Source: Phaeoceros laevis (Eukaryota > Anthocerotophyta > Anthocerotopsida > Notothyladales). From it: DNA of 58,173 nt. The notes below the pieces were generated by a model, which searched no databases, was not told the origin of the DNA, and saw only the letters and a program-made list of their open reading frames with translations. Below are positions 12,006 through 22,819 of the stretch, one piece after another (within the stretch, counting starts at the first letter, position 1; each line of letters begins with the position of its first letter). The position numbers were made by a program, and so were the translations under genes. The DNA is taken from assembly GCA_049999765.1 (NCBI GenBank), contig JBNGIQ010009468.1:273377-331549 (forward strand), in the 5' to 3' direction.

Positions 12006-15000
12006 ATGGAGCGGGGGCTGGCGGTGCTCTGGCTCGGGATCGGTCTCTTGTTGCTGCTCCTTGTGAATTTTGCGGCCGGCAGTGCAGAGGAGGTAGTGCA
12101 GCACGTTCATCATGAGCACGGAAGCAAGGCCCCACATAGCAAGGAGCTCGACTTGGAGCGAGTTGCGCACCTCAAGGAAATCGATGAGTGGAAGCACAAG
12201 CTCGCGGTGCTCGGTAGGGCTGCAATTCTTTCGTGTTTGCGAGTGTAGTGCGTGCCAAATGGGTTTGTGTCTTCATTTTTGTTCATCTCGTTTGGCATGG
12301 TTTGGATCGGATTCTTCTGGATCCGTGTGGCAAGAAGAATGCCGCCTTCAGCATCGATGGCAGTCTAGAAATGTTGTGCTGGGACTGGGTTGACCTCCTT
12401 GCAATGTGGAGAATCCAGGTTCAAAAAATGCGTTAGCGTCATGCAGGACGACGGCTGTTCGATTTGAGTCGTCTAGGGTGCATGAGCATCGTAGGTCGAT
12501 TTTTTGGACTCGCAGCGGATGCTTCGATCAGGATCGGATTCTCGTTTGCTGCTGTCATTTTTGGGAATCTGTAGTGTGTCTGCGCAGGGAGACTTTATAG
12601 CGGTTGTTTATTGCCAGAAGCTTACAGAACTTGGACCGTTGTTCTGCAGAAATTAGGTCGCAGGACCAGGTTGCGCTCTTGAATCATAAAGACAAGAAAA
12701 TTATTTCTCTGGAATCGGATCTGCATGAGTTGCAGGTCAAGTCCCGCCTCCGTTCTTGTGATGTTTCCCACGGAAGCATTATTTCCAGGCGTCTCTGCCT
12801 ATTTGTTTTCTTGTTCTCTTCCCGTAACATGTAGCGTATGTGACTGAAGAATGCGATCATTGGATGTGTAGAAAGCAGGCGCCAAGAATGTTGAGGCCAA
12901 GCTTGAAGCTGCTCTGGCACGGGTGAAGGAGTTAGAGGCAGAGGTACTGCTGCATACGTGGACTTCTATTTTCATATGGAGACCAGTCTAATGCCTGAAG
13001 GCAAGTACTAAATGCAGCTAACTCCCATTTTGCTTGCAGATTGAAGACAAAGACTCCTATACGAAAGAACTGGAGCAGACAGTTGAAGCCCTGCAATCTC
13101 GAGCAGACTCTGCAGAAACCTCAAACGAAGGACTCTTGTCGAGAATTGAAAAGGTTATCAACGTTCTTGTGTGTCCTTGTTCCGACTCCACCCAAAGCAG
13201 TTTGAACCCTCTAGTTCTGACAGTGTTCCCACAGTTTGAACCATCAGAGGATGTGTTTTCTGATCCTGGTGTCCCTCAACGTCATTGGTTGGAGCAGGCT
13301 GAGAAGTCTCTGGCAGAGCAGAAGAGGAAGCTTCTGGGTGCTGACCGCGCCTTGAGAATCGCTGAGGTATAATGGGTGCTTTTTGGACTACTTTGATATT
13401 GTTTAAGACCATCTTTTTCTGAATTAATTATCTGAAGGGCACCTCAGCTTTCACTTGATTTTAAGCTTCCGGTCCTTTGCATGGGTGAATTTTAGCAGGC
13501 TGCTATGCGAAAGGCTGAATCAGATGTTGCAGCTAAAGCACAAGAGCTTCTTAAGGTTAATTTTCTCTTTACAGATTTGTCCTGTGATTGTCTACTGGGG
13601 AATATGAACTGGAGCCAATAGCTGCCGCTGGAGTGCTATTTGTTTTGGTGAAATGCTTTTCTTCTGGAGCTCCTTTTAGTCGTCTGTGGCTCATATTCGA
13701 CTGTTGTGCTTCCAGGTGTACGAAGGTTGGCTCCCACCATGGGCTGCGACCAAGGTTGCGCAGTTGCAGGTTTGCACCTTTGCATGTTTCCTTCTCTGGA
13801 ACAATTGATGCCTCATCTCATCTAATCACCCCAGGGTGTTAGCAAAGTCTTTCTGAGAATGTACATCTATTTAGGCTTCATCAGCATCCAAGTGGCTCGA
13901 GCATGGAGAGCCTCATTACCGAAGCGTGAAATCAAAGGTCCTGACAGTTATTTCAGGGTGCCGTGTTACTGCGGTGTGTCACTGGGGTTAACTAGTTTAT
14001 GTGACTTCTGGCTGAAAGTAATGTGCTAATTGAATGATTGTGTTTCTAGATAACGAAGCAGGGAGCAGCTATCCACAAGTGGTCAAAACCATATCTGGCT
14101 TCGGCTCGGAAGGTAAGCCCTCAACACCGAGTCGTGGGATTGCAGTAATGTTTCTTTCAAGCTGAGCTGATGTTAGGGGATTATCAGGGGTTTAATGAGA
14201 AAGCCGTAGCATTTCAAAGTTGGGCACAACCACATGTTTCTGCTTTCCAAGAGGTAAGAGCCTCTGTGGGTTTTTTTTTTTTGGGCGTACATGGCAAAGG
14301 CAAGGGTAGAGAATTTCACCTTTTTTACTAGGTTAGCTGTAGGCAACTCTAGTGTTAGTGAATCGTGATGTTTTGCAATTTGCAGATATGGAAGCCAGTT
14401 GTGAAACATAGGTTTCAATGGATCAGCGAAGGTCTGTCTGATCAGTTGGAGTACCTACAGAAGCAAGCCTCTAGGGGTTTCGAATTGGGTCGTCAATATC
14501 TTTTACCACATGTAGAAAGGGCCAAGCAACATGTTGACCCCTACATACAGGTCTGGTCTCATGATTTTCATGTCATTATGTGCTTTGCAAATACAACTGC
14601 AGTCGGTTAACTAGAGCTCACTTGGTTCCAGGTTGTGTTGGAGAAGACAAAACCTCATGTCGACACGATAGGGGCTACTTTGAGTCCCCATTATCAAAGG
14701 GCGCGGACATTTGCTCAACCCCATTTCGAGAAGCTTGGTAGCGTCTTGAGGGATGTGCTCTCTTCTGCAACAGCTTATCACCAACAGGTATCTGCCTGCT
14801 CCCAGAAATCGAACATTCTTGAATTATTCTCTGGAGGGTTTGCTGCTACACAGCCCTACAGTTGTGCATTTTGCACAATGTGATGTCAAGGGGTAGAGTC
14901 TCTATTTCTGTCTTAGCGTTGACATTTACACAGTTTCTGAAGCTTTAGGTTTGTTCTCAGCTGCAGGGCTCCGTAAAGGGTACTTTGAGCAAGCATGAGT

Positions 15001-15564
15001 TGTTATCTTCCCTCGCAAGCAGAGAGGTGGTCTGGTTTTTGGTATGAGGACGGGAAGGATCTTATGAGATCGGGGCTTGCCTGAGTCGGAGAGTATGACT
15101 TTGTGTTCCTGTGTTGATTTTTGTTGGTAAGTGATTCTTTTATGGTACTCTTGCAGGCCTCGCTGGTGGTAGCTTTGCCAGTGGTTGGAGCATTTGTCAT
15201 CCTTTCTTCTGCCGTGTCTACGGCGTTTGGGTGAGTAACTCTCACATGGAAGGAGTGTCACTAGATAAGACCTGAAAAGCACGACATCCTCCCCTGTCTG
15301 CGGTTTGGAAGGGGTTTCTTGGGGGCCACCAAATCGTAGGTTTTTTATGGTGAATATGGTTTGGGCTCGGTAGAGTCTGTCTTTTTTTTGCCAGAAGTGA
15401 TGTTTCAGCGTCACAAGATGGATCATTCTCATACGTGCCATCAGTCTAAGACTGGGTTTTGCTCGCTGGTTGTCTTACTATTTTTCATCAGGGCCAAGAA
15501 GCCTACCAAGCCTGTGCGGGGGTCACATAAAAAGGCCAGGCGGGTGAAGCAAGCTGACAAGTAG
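12006..15564 (+). CDS. Signal-peptide, coiled-coil, C-terminal membrane protein (At2g24420/At4g31340 type)
   Basis: Fifteen exons: 12006-12213, 12650-12735, 12872-12943, 13040-13153, 13298-13366, 13499-13555, 13716-13769, 13875-13937, 14050-14112, 14188-14253, 14386-14550, 14632-14787, 14961-15041, 15157-15230, 15492-15564. All are phase-consistent, giving 466 residues. Order: hydrophobic leader (about 1-25); coiled coil (about 70-200); a signature YEGWLPPW near 204; several short repeats of the KPY/QPH/KPHVD kind (230-390); one membrane span in exon 14; and a basic tail ending VKQADK. This matches the Arabidopsis proteins loosely labelled myosin-heavy-chain-related or DNA-repair-ATPase-related; those labels reflect coiled coil only. 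It probably sits in the secretory membrane system (inference). The molecular role is unknown. The 100-N gap lies just upstream of the start. Confidence 0.85.
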
Positions 15565-17319
15565 GCTTCAGTTTGGTGCTACTGAGATTTTTGCTGGAGT
15601 ACCCTGTTAGCAGCAATGGCGAAAGCAGGCACGGCGTTGTAGAGTGTCCAAGTTGTGGGTGATCTTATTTAATGGAGGAAACATCTTCAGTGTTCATTCC
15701 TCTTCAATCCCTAGTGCAGCTAAGCCGTGGATCGTGACAATTTTCACGTTTCTCTGTAAATGTCGAAGACCTGGTCTTTACCTCAACCATATGCAGACTT
15801 CTGTAATCTCTGTGCATGCCTTTCTCGAAGCCAGAAGGGATTTCCTTTGCCTGTGTTGGCAGTGCTTTCAGAGTTTGTGATATATATTTTCAGGTGGTAA
15901 TCTGACTATCGATACCCATATTGTTATCTAAGCAATTGACTGGCACCCTTCTGATTTGTATGCTCAGTGCCCTTGTTCACTGTGTTGCTTGTAACCCATG
16001 TCTGAGAGCTGTGGGCAATGCCATGGCGGGCAGACAGTACCAGAGGTTGCGCGAGGCAGTGGTAGGAGTTGAAGGTGGGCCTTCTTCGGCAGGGGAAGCT
16101 CAGAGTTCTGCGAGGTGATAACGTCCCTGTGGCAAACATGGATGTGCAGGTTGGTTCATGATTGTCTGCGAGCACTTTTACAGGTTGTCAAGGTTTAAAC
16201 TATTATTGGCCAGGACATCATCACTTGGTCACAGCCTCCTCATGACTTATCTAGAATGTCCCTAGAGTGCGTCCCTGCTGTACTTTTGTGAGTGAAGGAC
16301 GTGAACAATGAATGACGCTGTAGCCCAGCCGTGGACCCCTCTGGCTCCAACATGCACAAGGTTGGCTCTCATTAGGTACACCTTTCTTTTACAGTATCAC
16401 CCACTTGCTAAGCGCCAAGATCTGATGTTGGCGCGCATTTCCTTCGTTGAGGATTGGTTCTTCGTACAACGAGCTGGGTCCCTTCCCCTTTACCGCCTCT
16501 ACCTACTCATTACTAGTATGGAAGATAAAGACTAGTTATATGCATTTCACCGGTAGCCAGAGTCGCTGATGACAATGTCACCCACCGCGAGCCACTTCTG
16601 TGGCACGGCCGGGAATCGAGACTTGAACTCTGTTCCCGCGATGCGGAAGTCGTTGCGCGCTCCCCGCTCGCAATTGCCGGAATTGCTGCCGGTCGTTTTA
16701 CGATGCAATTAATTGGTTTCGCTCACCTCGCGAATACTTCGGCTCGGCTGCAAGAACCAGCTTCCCTCTACCTTGTCTTCTCGGACCGACCGCCGTCCAC
16801 CGAGCACACCTCGCGTTTGAGCTTCTCCTGAGAAGAAGTTGGGAATTTGCTACCCTCCTCAATGCACGACTTGCTGCCCGTGAGTGAGCCAAAAGGTAGT
16901 CTGTGAAATTGGCGTGGAGTTGTCCTTGCGGAACTGCTGGAACGGGTAATCGGGAGAGGTGGAGCTGTGTCTCTTGGCGTCCAAGATTCCGGAAAATGGG
17001 AGACGGAGCTGCAGTAGTTACCTAGAATTCTGCACCAGCTCCGGATATCGATGGGAAGGACAGGGGATGGTTGGATGCAGACCTTGGAGTCCCAGGAGGA
17101 GGAGCAAGCTGTGGTTTCGAGACAGTAGGATTGATGCGTTGCGCAGCTGGATCAGGTGACGGAGGCGCAGAATGGAAGCAGATTTATGGCGTGTTGCAGG
17201 ACTCTCTTTGGAAGAGCTGAACGTTCGGCTGCAGCGCTGCTCTAATCCGACGTTCCGGGCACTTCCGACATTGACTGTTGCAGGAATGGCGAATTTGAGG
17301 TGAATAGCATCGTCCCGGC
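15565..17319. other. Intergenic, contains a tRNA-like element
   Basis: 1.75 kb between two co-directional genes. Open frames here (for example 15921-16118) are short and resemble nothing. The only structured feature found is the tRNA-like element at 16609-16680. Confidence 0.5.
16609..16680 (-). tRNA. Degenerate tRNA or tRNA-derived element
   Basis: Read on the minus strand, 72 bases fit a tRNA outline: acceptor arms CCGGCAA and TTCCCGG pair at six of seven positions; TT then a D-arm GCG...CGC with an A-box-like GCGAGCGGGGAGCGC; and a T-loop TTCAAGT in a B-box-like AGTTCAAGTCT. The anticodon arm is poor (only about three pairs, and an eight-base loop in the best fold) and only three T-stem pairs form. 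That points to a tRNA pseudogene or the head of a SINE rather than a working tRNA. No amino-acid identity is assigned. Confidence 0.35.
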
Positions 17320-19126
17320 ATGGCGTTGAGTTCACAGTCGGAGGTCACCGGCACCTATCCCCTGGGCAAACCTCCCTTGCCTCCCTCAACAAAAAGGTCG
17401 CAGTCAAGAAGGCTTGCCCCCGTAGTGCACCAGGTAGAGGTCATTGACGCAGATACACTCACAGCCACGTCTCTGAGCTTCTCTCCTCCGGAATCACTAC
17501 CTTCTCCACTAGCCGATCAGCCGACTCATCCTCCAGTAGATTCCTTGTCACTTCCTGCTCCTCCTCCTCCTCCCTGCCCGCCAGCTCCCAGGTTCGCATT
17601 GCAACCTTCTCTACCTCGCCTGAATCTGCCCTCGCTCAAGTGCCTGGCACGAAGCGATGGTCAGCGTGTAGCTCGAGAAGTTGTTCAAGCATGGGACACA
17701 ATGTTCACCGAGGCAATGGGAGCGGATGTATCCATATGTACTGACGATGGTGGTTCTTTTCCTGCACACTCTCATGTTCTGGTATGTCGCTTGGATTGCT
17801 GGTGTCCTGAACGTTGGAGATGCCATTGTTGATTGATCCTCACTGAGACGCAGCATGCGTGGTGCAGGCTTCGAGCTCCCCCGTGTGGCAGGCTCACTTT
17901 CGGCAGAAGTCTCCCAGGAGGTGGGGTCATGCCATTCTTATACCAGGCGTTCCATACCATTCTGCAAGAGCCTTCATCCGGTTCGTTTATTCATCACGGT
18001 GAGCCTGCTTTGCCACAACCGGTCTCTTCAGCAATAGACGCTTGATGGTTAGTTTATGTTGAGAGCTATTAGGTACCTTCTAAATTTTGAAACCGCTCAC
18101 TCGGTCTGTGTGCAATTTGATTTCAGGTATGACGAGGAAGATCTGCGGAAATATGTCTTACATTTTCTGGTGCTCTCACATGCGTACTGCATTCCGGCCC
18201 TGAAGGGAGTGTGCGTGCAACAACTCAAGCATGGGATGCTCAACGCAGAGAATGTCACAGATGTCCTCCACCTAGCAAGACTTTGTGATGCACCTGAGTT
18301 GAACCTTTGGTGCATCCGCTTCATTGTGAGCAATTTCAAGCTCGTCGCAAGGTCAGAAGGCTGGAGAGCTATGAAGGGCTATGACCCATCACTAGAACAA
18401 GAACTTGTGGAGGCTGTTATTGAATTTGATACAGTAAGTTCACCTTTGCTTTGATGACCTGCTTGAGCCAGGAGAAATTCTCTCGCCACTGGGGAGGCTT
18501 ACACTGCTCCGTGCATCTTATGTCCTGCAGAAAAAACAAGAAAAGATCCGAAAGAATGAAGAGGACAAGGTGTACGCCCAGCTCCATGAAGCCATGGTAG
18601 CTTTAGTTCATATTTGTAGAGATGGATGTCGTACCATAGGTCCACATGACAAGGCCCCTGACGGCAAGAAGCAGAGCACATGTGACCTTCCCGCTTGCAA
18701 AGGGCTGGAATCTCTTGTACGGCATTTCGCTTCTTGCAAGGTGAAGGTCTCTGGTGGCTGTATACACTGCAAGCGAATGTGGCAGCTTCTTGAGCTACAC
18801 TCCCGAATGTGTAAGGAGACAACCTTGTGCAAAGTTCCCCTCTGTAGGTGAGGAAGGAGGAGACAACCCTGAGTACCTCATGTCCTTATAGCTGTAGTTG
18901 TGGATGCATTCTGCACCTTCGGCATCACCTAAGTAGTTCGGTTGTACCTCTTTGCTTGTCACTTGTGCGCAGTCATTTCAAATCCAGAGTTGGTCAGCTG
19001 GCGAGCAAAAAGGAGGAAACCAGGTGGAGGCTACTGGTCAGCAAAGTTGTGGCGGCCAAAAGAGTTACCAGCACCTTCTCATTAGCTGCAGTCTCCGACA
19101 GGTTAGAGCAAGTGGCTTGTCACTGA
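17320..19126 (+). CDS. BTB/POZ and TAZ domain protein (BT family)
   Basis: Plant BT proteins act as scaffolds that bind CUL3 through BTB and also bind calmodulin. Five exons: 17320-17781, 17868-17998, 18127-18433, 18531-18847, 18973-19126, giving 456 residues. A Pro/Ser-rich N-terminus (1-105) precedes the BTB domain (about 125-225: [20 protein letters not shown], then [12 protein letters not shown]). BACK-like helices follow ([33 protein letters not shown]). Then comes a TAZ zinc finger (about 330-420) with ordered Cys/His such as [45 protein letters not shown] and CKVPLC. The tail [19 protein letters not shown] matches the family's calmodulin-binding end. The proline-rich leader is longer than in typical relatives. 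Confidence 0.92.
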
Positions 19127-20001
19127 ATTCTCTACCCTGCATTTTATGTCGAAGCAAATAAGTGGTTCACCTCACAAAGTGGTTCGATAGCAAGCTATAG
19201 CTGAGTCGGCTCTCTGCTGTAGTCTGCTCTGAGCACTTGGTCCTAATTGTTGTCGTGTTCGACGAGCTCGAGCAATTACCATATGTACTACTACATTTCT
19301 TCGTAATAAAAAGCTGTCGTGTAGCTCTAGCACACAAATCTTGTAACAGCTCGGACCCTTGGGTGTTCCGCTGGCCTTCATAACAGAATTGGTGAACATG
19401 ACTGCAGGTGACCGGATGAGAACAGGACGATTGTTCTGGAGGCTGAAATTCGCCACACCCATGGATTTGAAGAATTTGAAAAAACCAGAATGGTGTCGTG
19501 TGTCCTCTGTTCACGAATAACAACTCGACCCATCTGTCATTCGCAGTCCACTCTCATCCTTTCCGCAACTTTTAAAAGCTGTCTTCAAGGTGCAACCCAC
19601 AACCAAGGACTTACAAACCAAACCAATTTTGAAGCTCAAGACTTACCACTATTATTACAAGACAACTAACTTTACTTCAATGCTCAGGTTGAGACTTCAG
19701 CGAGAGGAGCATCTCGGTAATACGTTCAGTGTGGGCAGCAGCGAGCAAGCTGAAGTTTCCTACATGTGCATTTGTACAAATTGCGCAGCGAATTCTAGGA
19801 CAGAAGGACAGAAGGACAGAAGGTGGTTTTAAATGTGATTGACTGCAGGTCAATCACAATAGGAATATAGGTCATGCAAGGATTTGGCCGTGGGCCAGGA
19901 TAGTTGCGAACTTGCGACCTTTTGAGGGTCCAACTTGTGCTAGAATTGGCTTTTTTTTTTCTTGAGGAGGACTATGTCTACAGAGGGGACAGATCCCTTC
20001 C
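19127..20001. other. Intergenic with small repeats
   Basis: No supported gene. A short run of GGACAGAA units lies at 19799-19822, and a perfect inverted repeat (TGTGATTGAC / GTCAATCACA, five-base spacer) spans 19834-19858. Open frames on either strand resemble no family. Confidence 0.5.
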
Positions 20002-20002
20002 G

Positions 20003-20012
20003 ATATATATAT
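20003..20012 (+). promoter_or_regulatory. Probable TATA box of helical-bundle gene copy 1
   Basis: TATATATA-type stretch about 200 bases upstream of the copy 1 ATG. The same AT stretch, with similar flanking bases (GATATATATAT, ATGCAG), recurs at the equivalent place before copy 3, which is what marks it as functional. Inference from position and conservation. Confidence 0.5.
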
Positions 20013-20215
20013 GATGCAGTAATGCCTACCTAGGCACGCATACTTGAAAGGCGTGCTTCCAAGCAAGCAGGAGGAGGCTTGTCTTGGAAGCTTAGTCTCG
20101 TGTCTGACATGTCAGCACCAGCACCTGCTGCTTCGTATGTATATGCTGGCAGTGAGTACGATCTGAACTCTCATTTCCTGGCTTGGAAGTGTCCTGGAGG
20201 AAGTACTGCGCCGCA

Positions 20216-20687
20216 ATGGACACCGCCTTGGCGGAAATTTCACACCTGGTGGGAGCCATTTACGGGGAGGCCAGAGGTGCCCATCGCCATTCCAACAAGT
20301 GCCGAGACTTTGCCGCATTGGCAAGCGGTATTGGTGAGCCTGTCGAATGCGAATTCGTCCAATTGTGGCTAGCGCTAGAATTTCTGGCTTCAGAAGTTGT
20401 ATGAGCTTCATCCACACTTGCAATTGGTTCCCGCACGTTCTGCAGAGACGTCAATCAAGTCGTCGCGTTTCCTAATTGGGGAAAAGGACAACACCACCAT
20501 CCTTGTGCACATCCACAGCATGGTGCACTGCCTGCAGCGGGCGCACAAAGTTGTGAAGGAGTGCGCATCTCTCACTCCCTTCTTCACTGGCGCAGGCTCC
20601 AAGCTCGCAGAGCTGTCCAAAGAGTTCAAGAAACTTGCGGAGATCATTTCAGGAGAGCTCGGGAACAGCAATTGCAGGCGTATGTAG
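20216..20687 (+). CDS. HeLo/MLKL-N-like helical-bundle protein, tandem copy 1
   Basis: Two exons, 20216-20333 and 20446-20687, joined in phase 1 (GTGAGC...TGCAG), giving 119 residues. The protein is all helix-forming: an amphipathic N-terminal helix (EISHLVGAIYG), a basic NKCRDFAALAS helix, then NTTILVHIHSMVHCLQ and KLAELSKEFKKLAEII. Spacing and pattern (Lys-Cys-x-x-Phe/Leu-Ala, a second Cys after a leucine-rich helix, a final F/Y-x-x-L-x-x-L helix) resemble the four-helix bundle of MLKL N-termini, HeLo and plant RPW8-like domains, which permeabilise membranes or oligomerise in immune signalling. That link is inference. There is no kinase or NB-ARC partner domain. Copies 2 and 3 share exon lengths and junction. 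Confidence 0.7.
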
Positions 20688-21323
20688 ACTAGCTTAGAAA
20701 CTTAGTTTTTGTCCACAATTTTATTTACAGGCAAGAGGTGTGTTGATATAGGCCAGAGGTTTCTCAGCAATTGATAGGCTCTACTACTCAGCTAGCAGCA
20801 GAAATCTGCAGCTGGCCACGGACCTTGGAATTTAGATGAGACTGTCGGACTGTCTGTGTACCTAAGGCCAGCAAACAGTACGCACCATCATCGGTTGGGA
20901 GTCGATGCAGTAGTGGGCGCCACACTTGCCGGATGAATAGTTCTACTGTAACAGTAGGCCATCGTCTTCTTGCTGAAATTTAACAGTAGGCCATCGTCTT
21001 CTTGCTGAAATTTATGATGACATTTATGATTTGTGGAAGGACTCCCAGGGGGGAGAAAGGTTTATTAAAACCTTATTTATCGTGCTTAGTGTAAAGAGTA
21101 CTAACAACCACACTACAACGAAATGGAAGGTAGACAAGGTGAAGAGAGAGTGAGAGTGTTTCTGTTACGTGCTTGGCCTGGGCCGCCTGGCATGAGAAAA
21201 GGAAGACAGGAGTTCTAAGAAAGAGAGAAGGTCGACGATACCTTGGTTACTTCAAAGTTCAAACTTTATAGAATAGGCATAAATGCCAGGGTTTATGGGA
21301 AATAGAAAGCGCGTTGCCTTATG
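20688..21323. other. Spacer between helical-bundle copies 1 and 2
   Basis: No gene. The segment 20800-20940 (containing AACAGTACGCACCATC and GGGCGCCACACTTGCC) has counterparts after copy 2 (22310-22440) and, weaker, after copy 3 (23440-23580), showing that the duplicated unit includes the 3' flank. Confidence 0.6.
20949..21012. repeat. Perfect 32-bp tandem duplication
   Basis: The 32-base unit at 20949-20980 is repeated exactly at 20981-21012 (both begin TAACAGTAGGCC). Identity implies a recent slippage or an assembly duplication. It lies in the spacer after copy 1. Confidence 0.95.
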
Positions 21324-21324
21324 A

Positions 21325-21332
21325 ATATATAT
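21325..21332 (+). promoter_or_regulatory. Probable TATA box of helical-bundle gene copy 2
   Basis: ATATATAT preceded by GCCTTATGA, the same context as at copy 3 (22642). It lies about 350 bases upstream of the copy 2 ATG; the extra distance is filled by the duplicated leader element at 21434-21548. Confidence 0.5.
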
Positions 21333-21433
21333 TGAAAGGGGTGCTTCAAAGGCTTTGCTTGGAAAGAGGAGGCCTAGTTGGCTTTGAAGTGTCTGATAAA
21401 GCACAGCAGCAGGCCTGTGCCTACATAGGCATA

Positions 21434-21548
21434 CTTGGAAGGGGTACGGTTCTTCAAAGGATGGAGAAGGAGGCTTTGCTTAAAAGGAGATTACTTGGAA
21501 TTCGAAGGGGTGCTTCAAAGGGTGGAGAAGGAGGCTTCGCGTAAAAGG
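21434..21548 (+). repeat. Duplicated leader element before copy 2
   Basis: Two imperfect copies (21434-21490 and 21493-21548) of a G/A-rich unit with the core CTTCAAAGG.TGGAGAAGGAGGCTT...AAAAGGAGA. Single, more diverged versions occur before copy 1 (near 20044-20090) and copy 3 (22668-22750). It probably lies in the transcribed 5' leader, between the TATA box and the ATG. Confidence 0.7.
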
Positions 21549-21683
21549 AGAGTAGTGAGGCTTTGCTTGGAAAGTTTGCTTTGTGTTTGATAAAGGACAG
21601 GCCTGCTCTGCTTCATATGTACAGAACGTAAATCTCCTCTTCTTGCTGGTCCGGTCCTGGAGGAGGTGAGTACCGGGTCTGCA

Positions 21684-22175
21684 ATGGAGACCGCCTCGGC
21701 GGAGATTGCGCACTTGGTGGGAGCCATTTACGGCAAGTCCAGAGGTGTCCATCGCCACACGAACAAATGCCGGGACTTTGCGGCATTGGCCAGCAGTATT
21801 GGTGAGCCGTCCAACTTGAATTCGTCGTATAGAGGCTAGCGCTAGAATTACTGGCTTCAGAAGTAGCAATTGCACATGTGGCCCTCATCCTTTCTTGGAA
21901 AATTGGTGTCTGAAAGTACTGCAGAGACATCAATCAAAAGGTCGCCTTTCCTGGACGCTGAAAGGGAGAACACGACCATCCTTGTGCACCTCCAAAGCAT
22001 GGTTCACTGCCTGCAGCAGGCGCTCAAAGTCGTGGCGGAATGCGCATCTCTCACTCCCTTCTTCACTGGCGCAGCTTCCAAGCTCCCACAGCTGTCCAGA
22101 GAGTACAAGCAACTTGCAGAGATCATTTCAGCAGAGCTCGCGACCAGCAATAGCAGGCGTGCACGTCCGCAGTAA
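21684..22175 (+). CDS. HeLo/MLKL-N-like helical-bundle protein, tandem copy 2
   Basis: Two exons, 21684-21801 (118 bases, as in copies 1 and 3) and 21925-22175, joined in phase 1, giving 122 residues. It shares most residues with copies 1 and 3: EIAHLVGAIYGKSRG, TNKCRDFAALAS, ENTTILVHLQSMVHCLQ, SREYKQLAEIISAEL, and a basic C-terminal end NSRRARPQ. Reading through the intron would meet a stop codon (TAG at 21836), so splicing is required. The open frame is undamaged, arguing that the copy is functional. Role as for copy 1: a single-domain helical bundle, possibly membrane-active or a signalling adaptor; unproven. Confidence 0.7.
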
Positions 22176-22641
22176 ACAAGTCCTGTAGTCTTTTCGGACA
22201 ATTCGATTTGCATGCGAGAGGAATTCGAAGGACGGCCTTCATTACGTGGGTGAGAGATCATAGATGTGTTGGAAATATGCCACATGTGATTTTCCACTAG
22301 CCATCGACCAGTGCTTTATAAAGTTCCTTCCTAAGTTGGGGTTGAGATGAGAGTGGGCTGTCAGTACCTAAGGCCATGGCCAACAAACAGTACGTACCAT
22401 CGGTTGGGCACTGGGCGCCACACTTGCCACAACATGACAAATGACATAACCACAAATTCACACTTGCAATGAAATGAAAGCAGAAAAGGAGGACAGCTTG
22501 AAGGAGAAGAACTAGCACGGCATGACCAATGTGAAACTGAAGGATCGGTTTATCTTTATTTTAATTTCTGAACTTTCAATTTTCCCGGGACATTGGCTGG
22601 CACGCAATCACCCTCATGTGCACATTGTGCGCTGCCTTATG

Positions 22642-22652
22642 ATATATATATA
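22642..22652 (+). promoter_or_regulatory. Probable TATA box of helical-bundle gene copy 3
   Basis: ATATATATATA after GCCTTATG and before ATGCAGG, about 170 bases upstream of the copy 3 ATG. It is the counterpart of the sites at 20003 and 21325. Confidence 0.5.
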
Positions 22653-22819
22653 ATGCAGGCGGGCTTTACTTGGAAGGGGTGCAAAGCTTCAACTAGTTAG
22701 TGAGAAGGAGGCTTTGCTGACAAGGAGAGCGAGGCTTGCTTAGAAGGAGGATGGGGCCTAGGCTTTGCCTGGAAGTGTCTGATCAGGACAGGCAGCTCTG
22801 AGGAGGTACCGGGTCTGCA

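Noticed and set aside
11701-12248. Several open frames running through the N block
   Set aside because: They stay open only because unknown bases cannot encode stops.
16609-16680. A functional tRNA gene
   Set aside because: Anticodon and T stems form too few pairs, so only a degenerate tRNA-like element is claimed.
20397-20687. Reading the second exon of the helical-bundle genes as separate genes starting upstream (also 21870-22175 and 23000-23311)
   Set aside because: The upstream parts differ between copies and include a stop in copy 2, whereas the TGCAG acceptor and phase-1 join to the 118-base first exon are conserved in all three.
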